Positions 51,412 through 60,679 of a DNA stretch of 64,000 bases are shown in pieces; the stretch's first letter is position 1, and every line of letters begins with the position of its first letter. Both the position numbers and the translations under genes were made by a program. Source of the DNA: Poriferisodalis sp965221945 (GTDB taxonomy: Bacteria > Actinomycetota > Acidimicrobiia > Acidimicrobiales > Poriferisodalaceae); the NCBI RefSeq assembly GCF_965221945.1, contig NZ_OZ244925.1:1674001-1738000 (forward strand). The letters run 5' to 3'. The notes under the pieces were generated by a model that saw only the letters and a list, made by a program, of their open reading frames with translations, ran no database searches and was not told where the DNA came from.

Positions 51412-51417
51412 AGCGTA
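51412..51417 (-). promoter_or_regulatory. -10 box (TACGCT) for the methyltransferase gene
   Basis: On the minus strand TACGCT ends 6 nt before the GTG at 51405. The divergent hydroxylase gene has TAGCCT 8 nt before its ATG (51457-51462). Confidence 0.4.
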
Positions 51418-51470
51418 ACGAGCTAGAGATCCCGGCCGGGCTTGCGAGGTCGTGGCTAGCCTCGCCGCCC

Positions 51471-53909
51471 ATGGCTGGATCGATCCTGGGCAATGAAGTC
51501 CGACGCACCGAAGACCCTGAGCTGCTGACAGCCGGCGGGCGCTACGTCTATGACCACACCGCCGATGGCATGTGCCATGCGGTATTCGTCCGCTCCCCCG
51601 TCGCACACGCGCACATCGCCGACATCGATGCCAGCGAGGCTGAAACCGCACCAGGGGTCGTTGCAGTGTTTACCGAAGCTGAGCTGGGCGTTGCACCCCA
51701 CCACGGCTTCGTGAAGGTTGCCGACGAGTTCGCCCGCCCCCCGCTGGCAACCGGCAAGGTGCGTTTCGTGGGCGAAGCGGTGGCCGTCGTCGTGGCCGAG
51801 TCCCTCGCCGAAGCCACCGATGCCGCCGAGCTCGTTGCGTTCGACTACGAGCCGCTGCCCGCAGCCGTAGACGCCGAGGCAGCGCTCGCTCCCGGCGCCC
51901 CAGCGCTGTTCGACGAGCGTCCGAACAACGTCGCCACCGAGATCACCGACCCGCCTGGCATCGATCCGCTCGACGGGGCATCCCACGTTGTCCGGGGGCG
52001 CTACGTGAACCAGAAACTGGCAGCGGTTCCGTTGGAGCCGAACTCGTGCGCCGCCGTGCCGGGCGATGACGGTCGCATGACTGTGTACTGCGCGACGCAG
52101 ATGCCTCACCTCACCAAGATGCAGCTTGCCGGCGCGCTCGGATGGGAGCCGCAGCGGCTGCGCGTCATCGCCCCCCATGTCGGCGGCGGCTTCGGCGCCA
52201 AGGCCGGCCTCTACCACGAGCACACGGTGGTGGCAGCGCTGGCGGATCGGCTGGGCCGCCCGGTCACCTGGACGCCGGGACGCAGCGAGGACATGACCAC
52301 GCTGGCGCACAGCCGTGCTCAGGTGCAGTACGCCGAGCTGGGCGTGCGGGACGACGGCACATTCACCGGGCTACGGGTCCGGCTGGTGGGCGACACCGGC
52401 GCTTACCCGAACATCGGCACGATGCTGCCAGCGGGCACCAAGCGAATGTCCAACGGCACCTACGCATTTCCGGCCATCCGCTTCGATGTCGCGACGGCAG
52501 TGACGAATACGACCCCGACCGGCGCGTACCGGGGCGCCGGACGGCCCGAAGCGGCCGCCCTGCTCGAGCGGCTCGTCGATCAGGCCGCTATCGAGACCGG
52601 CATCGATCCCATCGAGATCCGCCTTCGGAACTTCATCTCGCCCGACGCCTTCCCGTTCGACACGCTCACCGGCGTCACCTACGACAGCGGCGACTACGCC
52701 TTGCCCTTGCGACGTGCCGTCGAGCTGGCCGGCTACGACGAGTTGCGGGCCGAACAGACACGGCGTCGTGAGCGCGGCGACGTGCGCCAGCTCGGCGTCG
52801 GCATCGCCAGCTTCGTGGAGATCACTGCCGGTGGGCTGACCAGCGAATTCGCTGCAGTGCGCATCGAGCCCGACGGTGGGGCCACGATCCGCGTCGGCAC
52901 CAGCGCCCACGGCCAGGGTCATCAAACGACGTTCGCCCAGATCGTCTCCGCTCGTACCGGCATCGACCTTGAGCGCATCGGGTTCGTCCAGTCCGATACC
53001 GACTTGGTGCCCCGCGGCGGCGGCACCGGCGGATCGCGTTCGGTTCAGGTCGGCGGTTCGGCGGTGTCCAACGCCACCGATGTGCTCGTCGAACGGGCGC
53101 AGCGACTGGCAGCACACCTGCTCGAGGCCAGCGTCGACGACATCGTGCTCGACACCGAGGAGGGCACCTTCAGCGTGGCGGGCGTCCCGGCACGCTCCGT
53201 GGACTGGTCAGCGCTCGCCGTTGCGGTGGACAGCGCACCCGACGGCCTGCTGGGCGAACCCACCGCGGCCGAGACCACGGCGGCCGAGCGGGACGAGCCC
53301 GTCGACCCGGGGCTCGCCGCACAGCTCGACTTCGACCAGGGCGAAGCCAGCTTCCCCTTCGGGGCTCACATAGCCGTCGTGGAGGTGGACACCGACACCG
53401 GCGAGGTCCACTACCTGCGCCACATCGCCGTCGACGACGCGGGCACCGTCATCAATCCGCTTCTGTTCGCGGGCCAGCAGCACGGTGGCATCGCCCAAGG
53501 CGCTGCGCAGACGCTGTACGAGGAAGTCATCTACGACACCGATGGGAACCCCCAGACAGGCACTCTCATGACGTACCTGTTCCCGTCCGCTGCGGAGTTT
53601 CCGAGCTTCGAAGTCCACAACACGGTGACGCCCTCGCCGCTCAACCCGCTGGGCGCCAAGGGCATCGGCGAGGCCAGCACGATCGGATCTACACCGGCGC
53701 TGCAGAACGCCGTCATCGACGCAGTGGCGCACTTCGGGGTGCGACACATCGACATGCCGATGAGCCCCCAGCGCGTGTGGGACGCGATTGCCGCGGCCAG
53801 GGCGGGCAACCCGGCAGATCCGTGGCGGGAGCCTCCAGCGATCTTCGCCGCGATGGAAGCCGGCCAAGAGATCGATCCCGAAGGGCTCGCAGCGGCCGAA
53901 GGAATCTGA
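51471..53909 (+). CDS. Molybdenum-hydroxylase large subunit (xanthine dehydrogenase/CoxL-like)
   Basis: An 812-residue molybdopterin-binding subunit, a distant paralogue of the one at 28043-30403. It starts G-N-E-V-R-R-T-E-D-P-E-L-L-T-A-G-G-R-Y and has F-V-R-S-P-V-A-H-A-H-I, V-G-G-G-F-G-A-K, G-A-Y-R-G-A-G-R-P-E-A-A and the active-site Glu in A-K-G-I-G-E-A-S-T. It lacks the S-R-V/C loops that define form I CO dehydrogenase. No iron-sulfur or FAD subunit genes are adjacent. A BKACE gene follows on the same strand after 62 bp. Confidence 0.9.
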   Translation: MAGSILGNEVRRTEDPELLTAGGRYVYDHTADGMCHAVFVRSPVAHAHIADIDASEAETAPGVVAVFTEAELGVAPHHGFVKVADEFARPPLATGKVRFVGEAVAVVVAESLAEATDAAELVAFDYEPLPAAVDAEAALAPGAPALFDERPNNVATEITDPPGIDPLDGASHVVRGRYVNQKLAAVPLEPNSCAAVPGDDGRMTVYCATQMPHLTKMQLAGALGWEPQRLRVIAPHVGGGFGAKAGLYHEHTVVAALADRLGRPVTWTPGRSEDMTTLAHSRAQVQYAELGVRDDGTFTGLRVRLVGDTGAYPNIGTMLPAGTKRMSNGTYAFPAIRFDVATAVTNTTPTGAYRGAGRPEAAALLERLVDQAAIETGIDPIEIRLRNFISPDAFPFDTLTGVTYDSGDYALPLRRAVELAGYDELRAEQTRRRERGDVRQLGVGIASFVEITAGGLTSEFAAVRIEPDGGATIRVGTSAHGQGHQTTFAQIVSARTGIDLERIGFVQSDTDLVPRGGGTGGSRSVQVGGSAVSNATDVLVERAQRLAAHLLEASVDDIVLDTEEGTFSVAGVPARSVDWSALAVAVDSAPDGLLGEPTAAETTAAERDEPVDPGLAAQLDFDQGEASFPFGAHIAVVEVDTDTGEVHYLRHIAVDDAGTVINPLLFAGQQHGGIAQGAAQTLYEEVIYDTDGNPQTGTLMTYLFPSAAEFPSFEVHNTVTPSPLNPLGAKGIGEASTIGSTPALQNAVIDAVAHFGVRHIDMPMSPQRVWDAIAAARAGNPADPWREPPAIFAAMEAGQEIDPEGLAAAEGI

Positions 53910-53971
53910 ACACTGTGCGACAATCTGCGGAATAACGAAGCTGCGATGCGCTCGCAGAAAGGCTGCTGCTC

Positions 53972-54859
53972 ATGCCTGACGTCTTCATTACGTGCGCCGT
54001 CACTGGCGCCGCCGACACCGTCGACAAGTCCGACAAGGTGCCGTACAAGCCGGCCGATATAGCCCAGAACGTCATCGAAGCCGCCCAGGCGGGTGCTGCG
54101 ATCTGTCACATCCACGTGCGTGATCCCATAACGGGTGACGCCGGACGCGACGTGGACTGCTACCGCGAAGTGGTGGAGCGAGTCCGTGCATCGAGCACCG
54201 ACGTCGTGTTGAACCTCACGGCGGGCATGGGTGGCGACTTTGTGATTGGCTCAGTGGAGCAGCCGCTGCCTCCCGATCCGCTGCGATCTGACATGGCGGG
54301 CGCCACCGAGCGGCTGGCTCACGTGCGCGATCTGCTGCCGGAGATCTGCACGCTCGACTGCGGAACGATGAACTTCGGCGAGGGCAACTACGTGGCCACC
54401 AACACCCACGACACGCTCATGGAAATGGCCCGCCAGATCCAAGCCTTGGGCGTGCGCCCCGAGATCGAGGCCTTTGACACGGGTCAGCTCTGGGAGGCCA
54501 GGTCGCTTGTGGAGGCTGGTGTCATCGAGGCCCCGGTCATGGTGCAGCTGTGCATGGGCATTCGGTGGGGCGCCCCGCCGGACCTGAACACATTCATGGC
54601 GATGGTCAACAACGTGCCGGATGACTGGACGTTCTCGGCGTTTGCGTTGGGACGCGACCAGCTGCCCTACGTTGCGCTTGCGGCCGTTGCCGGCGGCAAC
54701 GCGCGGGTAGGCCTCGAAGACAACCTGTACCTCGATCGCGGCCGGCTTGCCACGAACGCCGACCTGACCGCGCGGGCAAAGCAAATCCTCGAAGCGATGA
54801 ACTACCGGGTGATCGGTCCCGAAGAGGCCCGCGACAATCTCGAGCTGAAGCGCCACTGA
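53972..54859 (+). CDS. BKACE family protein (3-keto-5-aminohexanoate cleavage enzyme-like)
   Basis: A 295-residue TIM-barrel zinc enzyme of family DUF849/BKACE. It begins V-F-I-T-C-A-V-T-G-A and has the zinc-binding H-I-H-V-R-D near residue 46, then N-L-T-A-G-M-G, L-D-C-G-T-M-N-F and E-A-F-D-T-G-Q with a conserved Glu. The family cleaves beta-keto acids with acetyl-CoA to give acetoacetate and a new CoA ester. The other lysine-fermentation genes are absent, so the substrate is open. The start has AAAGG upstream. Confidence 0.9.
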   Translation: MPDVFITCAVTGAADTVDKSDKVPYKPADIAQNVIEAAQAGAAICHIHVRDPITGDAGRDVDCYREVVERVRASSTDVVLNLTAGMGGDFVIGSVEQPLPPDPLRSDMAGATERLAHVRDLLPEICTLDCGTMNFGEGNYVATNTHDTLMEMARQIQALGVRPEIEAFDTGQLWEARSLVEAGVIEAPVMVQLCMGIRWGAPPDLNTFMAMVNNVPDDWTFSAFALGRDQLPYVALAAVAGGNARVGLEDNLYLDRGRLATNADLTARAKQILEAMNYRVIGPEEARDNLELKRH

Positions 54860-54925
54860 CCGACGCCGGCCTGGCTGCGCTGGCCCAGCGGTCGGCGTCG
54901 AGCCGCCAGCGGCGATCCGTGGGCG

Positions 54926-55120
54926 CTATTCCTCAATGATGACGGCGTACTCGGGGCAATTCGCAGCGGCCAGCCGGGCCTTGTCCTCGAGGCCTGCAGG
55001 CACTACGCCATCATCAGCTGCGGTGGCGTAGCCGTAGTCGTCCACGTCGAACAGTTCCGGCGCCAGCGAGTAGCAGCGGTTGTGGCCCTGACACTTGTCG
55101 GCATCCACGCTGATCCGCAC
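54926..55120 (-). CDS. Small [3Fe-4S]-type ferredoxin
   Basis: Start GTG 55120 has GGGAGG 7 nt upstream; the longer frame (to 55159) is not needed. The 64-residue protein begins R-I-S-V-D-A-D-K-C-Q-G-H-N-R-C and has A-A-N-C-P-E-Y-A-V near the end. C-x-x-H-x-x-C with His in place of the second Cys is the [3Fe-4S] ferredoxin form that serves cytochrome P450s in actinobacteria. It lies divergent to the molybdoenzyme gene, 190 bp away, and could be its electron carrier. Confidence 0.85.
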   Translation of the reverse strand: MRISVDADKCQGHNRCYSLAPELFDVDDYGYATAADDGVVPAGLEDKARLAAANCPEYAVIIEE

Positions 55121-55309
55121 GAGCAATCCTCCCTGCGAGCCTCTGAGGCCAGCTGTCAATGAGGCCGGTTAGGTCAACCCAGCAGGTCCGAAGTTAGCGG
55201 GCCGCCGGCCACGTCCCGCTTGCGGTGGGAGCGCGAGTCGGTTCCGGCAGCGGCCATAACGGTCCCGTAGCCTTGCGATGTCCACGCCTGCGCACCTTGA
55301 GGGGATGCC

Positions 55310-57673
55310 ATGTCCGATGCCCAAGCCCGTCTTGCAGCGCTTCGCGCCAGCCGCGCCGGCAAGGATTCTCCAGCCTCCACTGCGACCGCCCCCAAAGCAA
55401 AATCCAACGGCGCTGAGGACCCCACCAAGGTCTGGCACAAGACCGCGTGCATCCTGTGCTCGAACAACTGCGGCATCGAGGTTCGTCTCGACGGCCGCAA
55501 GATCACCCGCGTTCGCGGAGACAAGGAACATCCGGCTTCGAAGGGCTACACCTGCGAGAAGGCTCTGCGCATCGACTACTACCAGAACGGCCGCGATCGT
55601 CTCACCACTCCGCTGCGCCGGCGGGACGACGGGACGTTCGAGGAGGTCTCGTGGGACGTCGCCATCGCCGAGGTGGCCGAGCGGCTCACCGGCATCCGCG
55701 ACTTGGTCGGCGGCGACAAGATCCTCTACTACGGCGGCGGCGGGCAGGGCAACCACTTCCCCGGCGCTTACGCCCGCGGCGTGCTGCAGACCCTGGGCGT
55801 GAAGTACCGCTCGAATGCGCTCGCCCAAGAAAAAACCGGCATGTTCTGGGCACAGGGCAAGATGTTCGGCAAACAGAACCTCGGCGCCATGGGCGATTTC
55901 GAGCACACCGACTGCGCTGTGTTCATCGGCAAGAATCCTTGGCAGAGCCACGGTTTCCCCGAAACCCGCAACGAGCTGAACAAGATTCGCAACGACGACG
56001 TCCGCAAGCTCATCGTGATGGATCCGCGGGTCTCAGAGACAGCTGCGATGGCCGATCACCACCTGCGAGTACGCCCCGGCACCGATGCGTGGGCATTGGC
56101 GGCACTGCTGGCGACCATGGTCACCGAGGGTCTCACCGACGAGAAGTTCCTGGCAGAGCACTGCACCGGCTGGGACGAGCTACGCGACCTGATCTTGGGC
56201 ACCGACATTGCCGGCTGCGCTCGCAAGTGCGGCATCGACGAGGCAGATCTGCGTGCCGCAGCCCGCACGATGGGCAATGCCCATTCGCTGTCCACCGAGG
56301 AAGACCTCGGCATCGAGATGGCACCCCATTCGACGCTGAACAGCTGGCTGCAACGCCTGCTCTACCTGGTGACCGGCAACTTCGCGAAGCCCGGCGGCAT
56401 GAACCTTCCGCTGCGCCTCGCACCGTTGTGCGGCCACTCGGGCGAGGGCGAGGTCGATCCCGTCACCGGCAGCCCCATGCTGTCGGGCCTCATGGCCTGC
56501 GCCGCCATTCCCGACGCCATCGACACCGACCACCCGAACCGGTTCCGGGCGATCATCGTCGAGTCGGCCAACCCGCTCCACACGCTGCCGGACTCGAAGC
56601 GATTCCGGGAGGCCTTCGCCAAGCTGGAGTGCCTCGTGGTCATCGACGTGGCTATGACCGAAACGGCCCGCGCCGCCGACTACGTGCTGCCGGCCGCCTC
56701 GCAGTACGAGAAGCCAGAGGCCACATTCTTTGCCGGCGAGATGCCTGCGAACTATTTCCAGGTGCGCCACCCGATCTTGGAACCGTTGGGCGACTCGCTG
56801 CCCGAGGCCGAGATTCACAGCCGGCTCGTGGCGGCCATGGGCGGCAAGCCGGACGCCACCACCGATCTCGCGGATGCTGCGCAGCAAGGCCGTGAGGCGT
56901 TCATCGCCGCTCTCGGCGAGGCGTCGGCAACCGATCCCGACGTCGGTGCGAAGCTGCCAGTGGTGCTATACGACGCCCTGGGGCCGACACTGGGCAACAT
57001 GGCGCCAGCCGCGATCATGTTCGGTGCAGCCATGCAAGCCTCGATGCGCTATCCCGACGAGGTCCGGGCTGCGGGCATCTCCGGCGAAGGCTTGGAGCTG
57101 GCAAACAATCTGTTCGACAAGCTGGTCGACTCGCCCTCGGGGATGATCTACAGCGTCAGCGAGTACTCCCAGACTTGGGACCGCATCGTGCATCCTGACG
57201 GCAAGATCCATCTCTTCATCGAGGAGCTCGCCGACGAGTACCGATCACTGGGCGACGAGGAGCCTGCCCGCGGCGGCGACCGGTTCCCGTTCGTGCTCTC
57301 AGCAGGCGAGCGCCGTTCGTCGAACGCCAACGACGTGATCCGCGATCCAGAGTGGCGCAAGAAGGACAAGGCCGGCTCGCTGCGGATCAACCCCGACGAC
57401 GCCACCGCACTCGGCGTCGTGGACGGGGACCGCATCCGGATCGTCTCCAAGCGTGGCGAGGCCGAGGCCCCTGCCGAGGTCACCGACACCGTGATGTCCG
57501 GGCATGTCACCCTCCCCCACGGCTTCGGCACCGAGTACCCCGACGAGACCGGCGAGCACAAGATTCACGGCGTGGCGGTGAACGAGCTCACCGACATCGA
57601 AGACCGCGACTGGCTGTCGCTCACCCCACACCACAAGCACGTCCGCGTCGCCCTCGAACCGGTCGCCGGCTAA
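55310..57673 (+). CDS. Molybdopterin-dependent oxidoreductase (formate-dehydrogenase-alpha/FdhF-like)
   Basis: A 787-residue DMSO-reductase-family enzyme, start ATG 55310 with GAGGGG upstream. [4Fe-4S] ligands: C-I-L-C-S-N-N-C-G with the fourth Cys in G-Y-T-C-E-K near residue 82. Cofactor motifs: Y-Y-G-G-G-G-Q-G-N-H, H-S-L-S-T-E-E-D-L-G-I-E, and the C-terminal D-A-T-A-L-G-V-V-D-G-D-R-I. Around the Mo-ligand position (A-L-A-Q-E-K-T-G near 174) there is no Cys or selenocysteine, so the metal ligand differs from known formate dehydrogenases. The N-terminal 40 residues are Ala/Lys-rich. Substrate unknown. Confidence 0.85.
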   Translation: MSDAQARLAALRASRAGKDSPASTATAPKAKSNGAEDPTKVWHKTACILCSNNCGIEVRLDGRKITRVRGDKEHPASKGYTCEKALRIDYYQNGRDRLTTPLRRRDDGTFEEVSWDVAIAEVAERLTGIRDLVGGDKILYYGGGGQGNHFPGAYARGVLQTLGVKYRSNALAQEKTGMFWAQGKMFGKQNLGAMGDFEHTDCAVFIGKNPWQSHGFPETRNELNKIRNDDVRKLIVMDPRVSETAAMADHHLRVRPGTDAWALAALLATMVTEGLTDEKFLAEHCTGWDELRDLILGTDIAGCARKCGIDEADLRAAARTMGNAHSLSTEEDLGIEMAPHSTLNSWLQRLLYLVTGNFAKPGGMNLPLRLAPLCGHSGEGEVDPVTGSPMLSGLMACAAIPDAIDTDHPNRFRAIIVESANPLHTLPDSKRFREAFAKLECLVVIDVAMTETARAADYVLPAASQYEKPEATFFAGEMPANYFQVRHPILEPLGDSLPEAEIHSRLVAAMGGKPDATTDLADAAQQGREAFIAALGEASATDPDVGAKLPVVLYDALGPTLGNMAPAAIMFGAAMQASMRYPDEVRAAGISGEGLELANNLFDKLVDSPSGMIYSVSEYSQTWDRIVHPDGKIHLFIEELADEYRSLGDEEPARGGDRFPFVLSAGERRSSNANDVIRDPEWRKKDKAGSLRINPDDATALGVVDGDRIRIVSKRGEAEAPAEVTDTVMSGHVTLPHGFGTEYPDETGEHKIHGVAVNELTDIEDRDWLSLTPHHKHVRVALEPVAG

Positions 57674-57714
57674 GCGCAGCCAGCCACACTCAGAGCCAGC
57701 CGACCGACACAGTT

Positions 57715-58974
57715 CTATGCACCCGCACCGTCCAAGATCGGCTCGACATCGCTTGCCCACTTCAGTCCGGCCAATTCAGTCATTTGCCGCATCCACGTGA
57801 GCTTGCTCGCCGTTGATCCGTGAACCAAGAGCAGCCAGTCAGCGTGTCCCTCGACCGGGCGATAGCTGGGTCCGCTGGCCTCCGTCTGCAACAGCGGATC
57901 ATTCTGGCGCACAGCACGCGGCCACTTCCGCTTCGGTGATCCGTGCCGTGCCAGTTTCTCCAAGAATCCGGGCTTGTGCTGTTCCAGCACCGAAGCAAGA
58001 GTCGTCAGCGTCTCCCAGCCGTCTCGCGCCGGACGACTTACTCCGCGATAACGAAAGCCGCGCAAATTGCCAGACCCAGATGTCGGCTTGGGATTCTTTG
58101 GTACTGGAGGGTTGGGTCTGATTGGCGGCTCAGGGTCGGCGAGCCACTGCTGGATCTGGTTACGTTGCTGTGTCGAGAGAACCGCAGGCACCGCCGCCAG
58201 CCATGCGGCAGGTTCGGCAGGAACAGGCTCGGGGCTGGCGACAGACTCGGGGCCAACCTGTCGTCGCAGGAAATCTTCGGCATCCTGCGACCACGGACGT
58301 GAACCACTGTCTCGTTCGATCCGCTCGATGAGCAGATCGCGAAGCATCTCATCTGGTTCACGTAGCAGCGCCGACCAAGCCGCTTGAAGACCGGACTTGC
58401 CCTTCTGTCGGTTCTTGAGGTCGCTCATACGACGGAGAGCCGCTGCGTATGCCTTTCCCGAGATGACTTCTGCTCGCCGCAGGAATCTCTCCAGATCACT
58501 GGCAACCGCATCCAAGTCTCCGGTTGCCGTGATTTGGATGTGCATGAATCGTCGCTCGGCAGGTTGCCCGGCGGCCATGCTCAAGTACAGGTTCCACGTG
58601 TCACCGTCAGTGAGCACAAGGAGCGGAATGCCCTTGTTGTTGGCGTATTCAAACAACTGCGACTCGGCATCTGGACTCAGGTTTCCGTGCCGCTTGGCCT
58701 CAACGAACACAAACGCGGAACTATCAGGCCCAAAGAGCGCATCGTCGACTCGCCCAGTACCTACCGGCTACTCCACCTGCCACTGTTCTGGATCGGCAGG
58801 ATCCGAGTCCAGGGCTTGCAACAGCGGAGCAATTACGGCCGCGCGCACTTGCGCTTCACTTGTCAGAACGCCCGACACGAGCGTGTCTCGCGCCTTTGCG
58901 AGTGCGTCTTCCAGCCCCACTGATCCTCCCAGCTTGCAGATGACTGCACGGCATTGAGAGGGATCGTAGATCAC
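57715..58974 (-). pseudogene. HsdR-N-like (type I restriction R subunit N-terminal) nuclease-fold gene with one TAG codon
   Basis: A 419-codon frame broken only at codon 69 (TAG at 58768-58770). Before it: D-P-E-Q-W-Q-V-E; after it: P-V-G-T-G-R-V-D-D-A-L-F-G, then F-V-F-V-E-A-K-R, the PD-(D/E)xK core of HSDR_N-type nucleases. Relatives have Y at the TAG position (W-Q-V-E-Y-P-V-G-T-G-R-V-D), one base from TAC/TAT. The C-terminal half (about 260-419) has a tudor-like R-G-F-R-Y-R-G-V-S-R and H-G-S-T-A-S-K segments. A sequence error or recent mutation is likely. It is without an accompanying helicase or methylase. Confidence 0.8.
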
Positions 58975-59005
58975 GACCCATGTGGCTCGGCCATGTTGAC
59001 GACAT

Positions 59006-60544
59006 TCATTCGCGTTGGCGGCCGAAGGCGACCGTGAAGCTGGTTGGTGACGTCCGACGCAGGAGGCCGCCGCTGTCGTGCAGTTGGTGGTGACAGCGGG
59101 AACACAGCAGTGCGAGATTGTCGATGTCGGTGCGGCCTCGAGCTGGAGCCTGCCAGGGAACGATGTGATGGGCTTCGCACCATGTGGGTGCGGCTGCGCA
59201 GATCACACAGTGGCGATCTCGGGCGAGCAGCGCACGCCACTGGGGGTCGGTGACGGTGCGGACTCTGCGCCCATGCCAGAGCGGCTGCCCACGTCCGTCG
59301 AAGACGAGACCGAAGATGTCGGAGCCGCAGGCCAGACGCTCAAGTACGTGGGTGGGAATGGGACCGGTGCCGGGAATCTCGCAGTCGGCCCACTCGTCGC
59401 CAAGAACAGCACGGATGTCGGCAACGATCACCAGTTGATTGCGACGTCGCAGTGAAGCGTCGCAAGACAGCTGCGACGGCGTTGCACTGGGAACCGACCC
59501 ATTCGCAATGGGCAGCGGCTCGGAATCGACCAAAGCGACCGTTCCAGAGCCAGCCGGCAACCCGGTGAGGTGGTCGGGTGCCAGGGGCGGCAGCGGTGCC
59601 GGCGGCGACCAGCCGTTGCGTTCGGCGATGGAGGCGGCATCGCGGTGGTCGACCTCGGCGTACCAACGCCGCGCGGCACGGCGATTGTCCGTGCCGACCA
59701 ACGCTGCGAGCGCGTCGGCGCGGCATTGGGTGTAGGTACGCGGCTCGGGAGCATCAGGGCGGGCATCGTGACGGTCGGCCTCGGCCAAGCGCTGAGCGAC
59801 GTCTTCGATGATCGCCTTGAACGCTGCGCCGCTCGCAGGATCCATCAGGGCAGTGGCCTTGATGAGGCCATCAGCGGTCTGGGTGATACTCAGCCGCCGC
59901 AGGGCACGCTGGCGGCGGTATTCCTCGTCGGGTGTGAGGCCTTTGCGAAGCTCGCGCACCCAGTCATTGGCGGCCCGGCGGGTACGCTCCACGTTCGTCG
60001 AGGACGCAGCCTCCAGCAGCCGTGAAGCGTCGTTGACGGCATCGGTGCCAGCGAGACCGGCTGCAGTCGTGAGCACATCCGCGTGCTCCGCAGTGATGCG
60101 CCCCTCACTCAACGCCGCTTCGACATTTGGCATCTCCGCCAACGCCGCAGCGCGCCCTGCAGCACGCTTCGCCGTCGCAGCCGAACAGCCAGACAGCCGC
60201 CGAAGCACCGCCTCGGAGCGGTCGCCGAAGTCGTCCAGCCGGTTGATCTCGGCAGCAAACCGCGCCTCGCAGGCGTCTACCGCTGAACGCACGCGGGTAA
60301 GTGCTCGAATGCCCTGTTCGAGATCGTCACGCGACAACCCGGAGGCCTCGGCTGAGCAAATCGTTTCCGCTGCCTCGACCAACAAGCCGGCAGGCCCAAC
60401 AACCCCGCCCGAATTATCGAGATCGGCTGGTGACTCGAACGGAATCACGCCCGGCCGCCCGGCCGCATCCGCGTGGGGGAAACCTTGCCCCGGGCATGAT
60501 GACCGCTCCGCATCGAACTGTCCACTGTCTCGATAATCATCCAT
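59006..60544 (-). CDS. DUF222/HNH endonuclease domain protein (13E12-repeat type)
   Basis: A 512-residue protein. ATG 60544 has AAAGGAG 7 nt upstream. The N-terminal 300 residues are the DUF222 helical domain (A-F-A-A-E-I-N-R-L-D, V-L-R-R-L-S-G-C-S, D-P-A-S-G-A-A-F). The C-terminal HNH nuclease domain has C-V-I-C-A-A, C-E-A-H-H-I-V-P-W, D-I-D-N-L-A-L-L-C-S-R-C-H-H. These are common multi-copy genes in actinobacteria, probably mobile-element related. The promoter region is AT-rich unlike the flanks. Confidence 0.88.
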   Translation of the reverse strand: MDDYRDSGQFDAERSSCPGQGFPHADAAGRPGVIPFESPADLDNSGGVVGPAGLLVEAAETICSAEASGLSRDDLEQGIRALTRVRSAVDACEARFAAEINRLDDFGDRSEAVLRRLSGCSAATAKRAAGRAAALAEMPNVEAALSEGRITAEHADVLTTAAGLAGTDAVNDASRLLEAASSTNVERTRRAANDWVRELRKGLTPDEEYRRQRALRRLSITQTADGLIKATALMDPASGAAFKAIIEDVAQRLAEADRHDARPDAPEPRTYTQCRADALAALVGTDNRRAARRWYAEVDHRDAASIAERNGWSPPAPLPPLAPDHLTGLPAGSGTVALVDSEPLPIANGSVPSATPSQLSCDASLRRRNQLVIVADIRAVLGDEWADCEIPGTGPIPTHVLERLACGSDIFGLVFDGRGQPLWHGRRVRTVTDPQWRALLARDRHCVICAAAPTWCEAHHIVPWQAPARGRTDIDNLALLCSRCHHQLHDSGGLLRRTSPTSFTVAFGRQRE

Positions 60545-60573
60545 TGTTTTCACTCCTTTCTATACTCTTCTAC

Positions 60574-60579
60574 AGTATA
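60574..60579 (-). promoter_or_regulatory. -10 box (TATACT) of the HNH gene
   Basis: TATACT on the minus strand about 30 bp before the ATG at 60544; the leader carries the AAAGGAG site. It lies in a strongly AT-rich patch (60541-60625). Confidence 0.5.
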
Positions 60580-60591
60580 TCAGCGTACACA

Positions 60592-60621
60592 AACGAACGT
60601 ATGCATTTACGCATATTCGTT
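60592..60621. promoter_or_regulatory. Imperfect inverted repeat in the AT-rich region upstream of the HNH gene
   Basis: AACGAACGTATGC and GCATATTCGTT are complementary except for a 2-nt bulge, around a 6-bp AT-rich centre. It could be a regulator site or a hairpin. It falls where a -35 box for the HNH promoter would be. Confidence 0.4.
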
Positions 60622-60679
60622 CGCTGCACATCCAAGCATCACCGTGTGACACTCACGATTGGAGGGTCAGCGGCAGCGC

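Noticed and set aside
55447..56895. A 482-codon open frame in the plus strand, second frame
   Set aside because: It overlaps the molybdoenzyme gene completely, is Arg-rich and has no motifs.
58768..58770. TAG as pyrrolysine
   Set aside because: There is no pyl gene in the window and the position is a conserved Tyr in relatives, so a point mutation is simpler.
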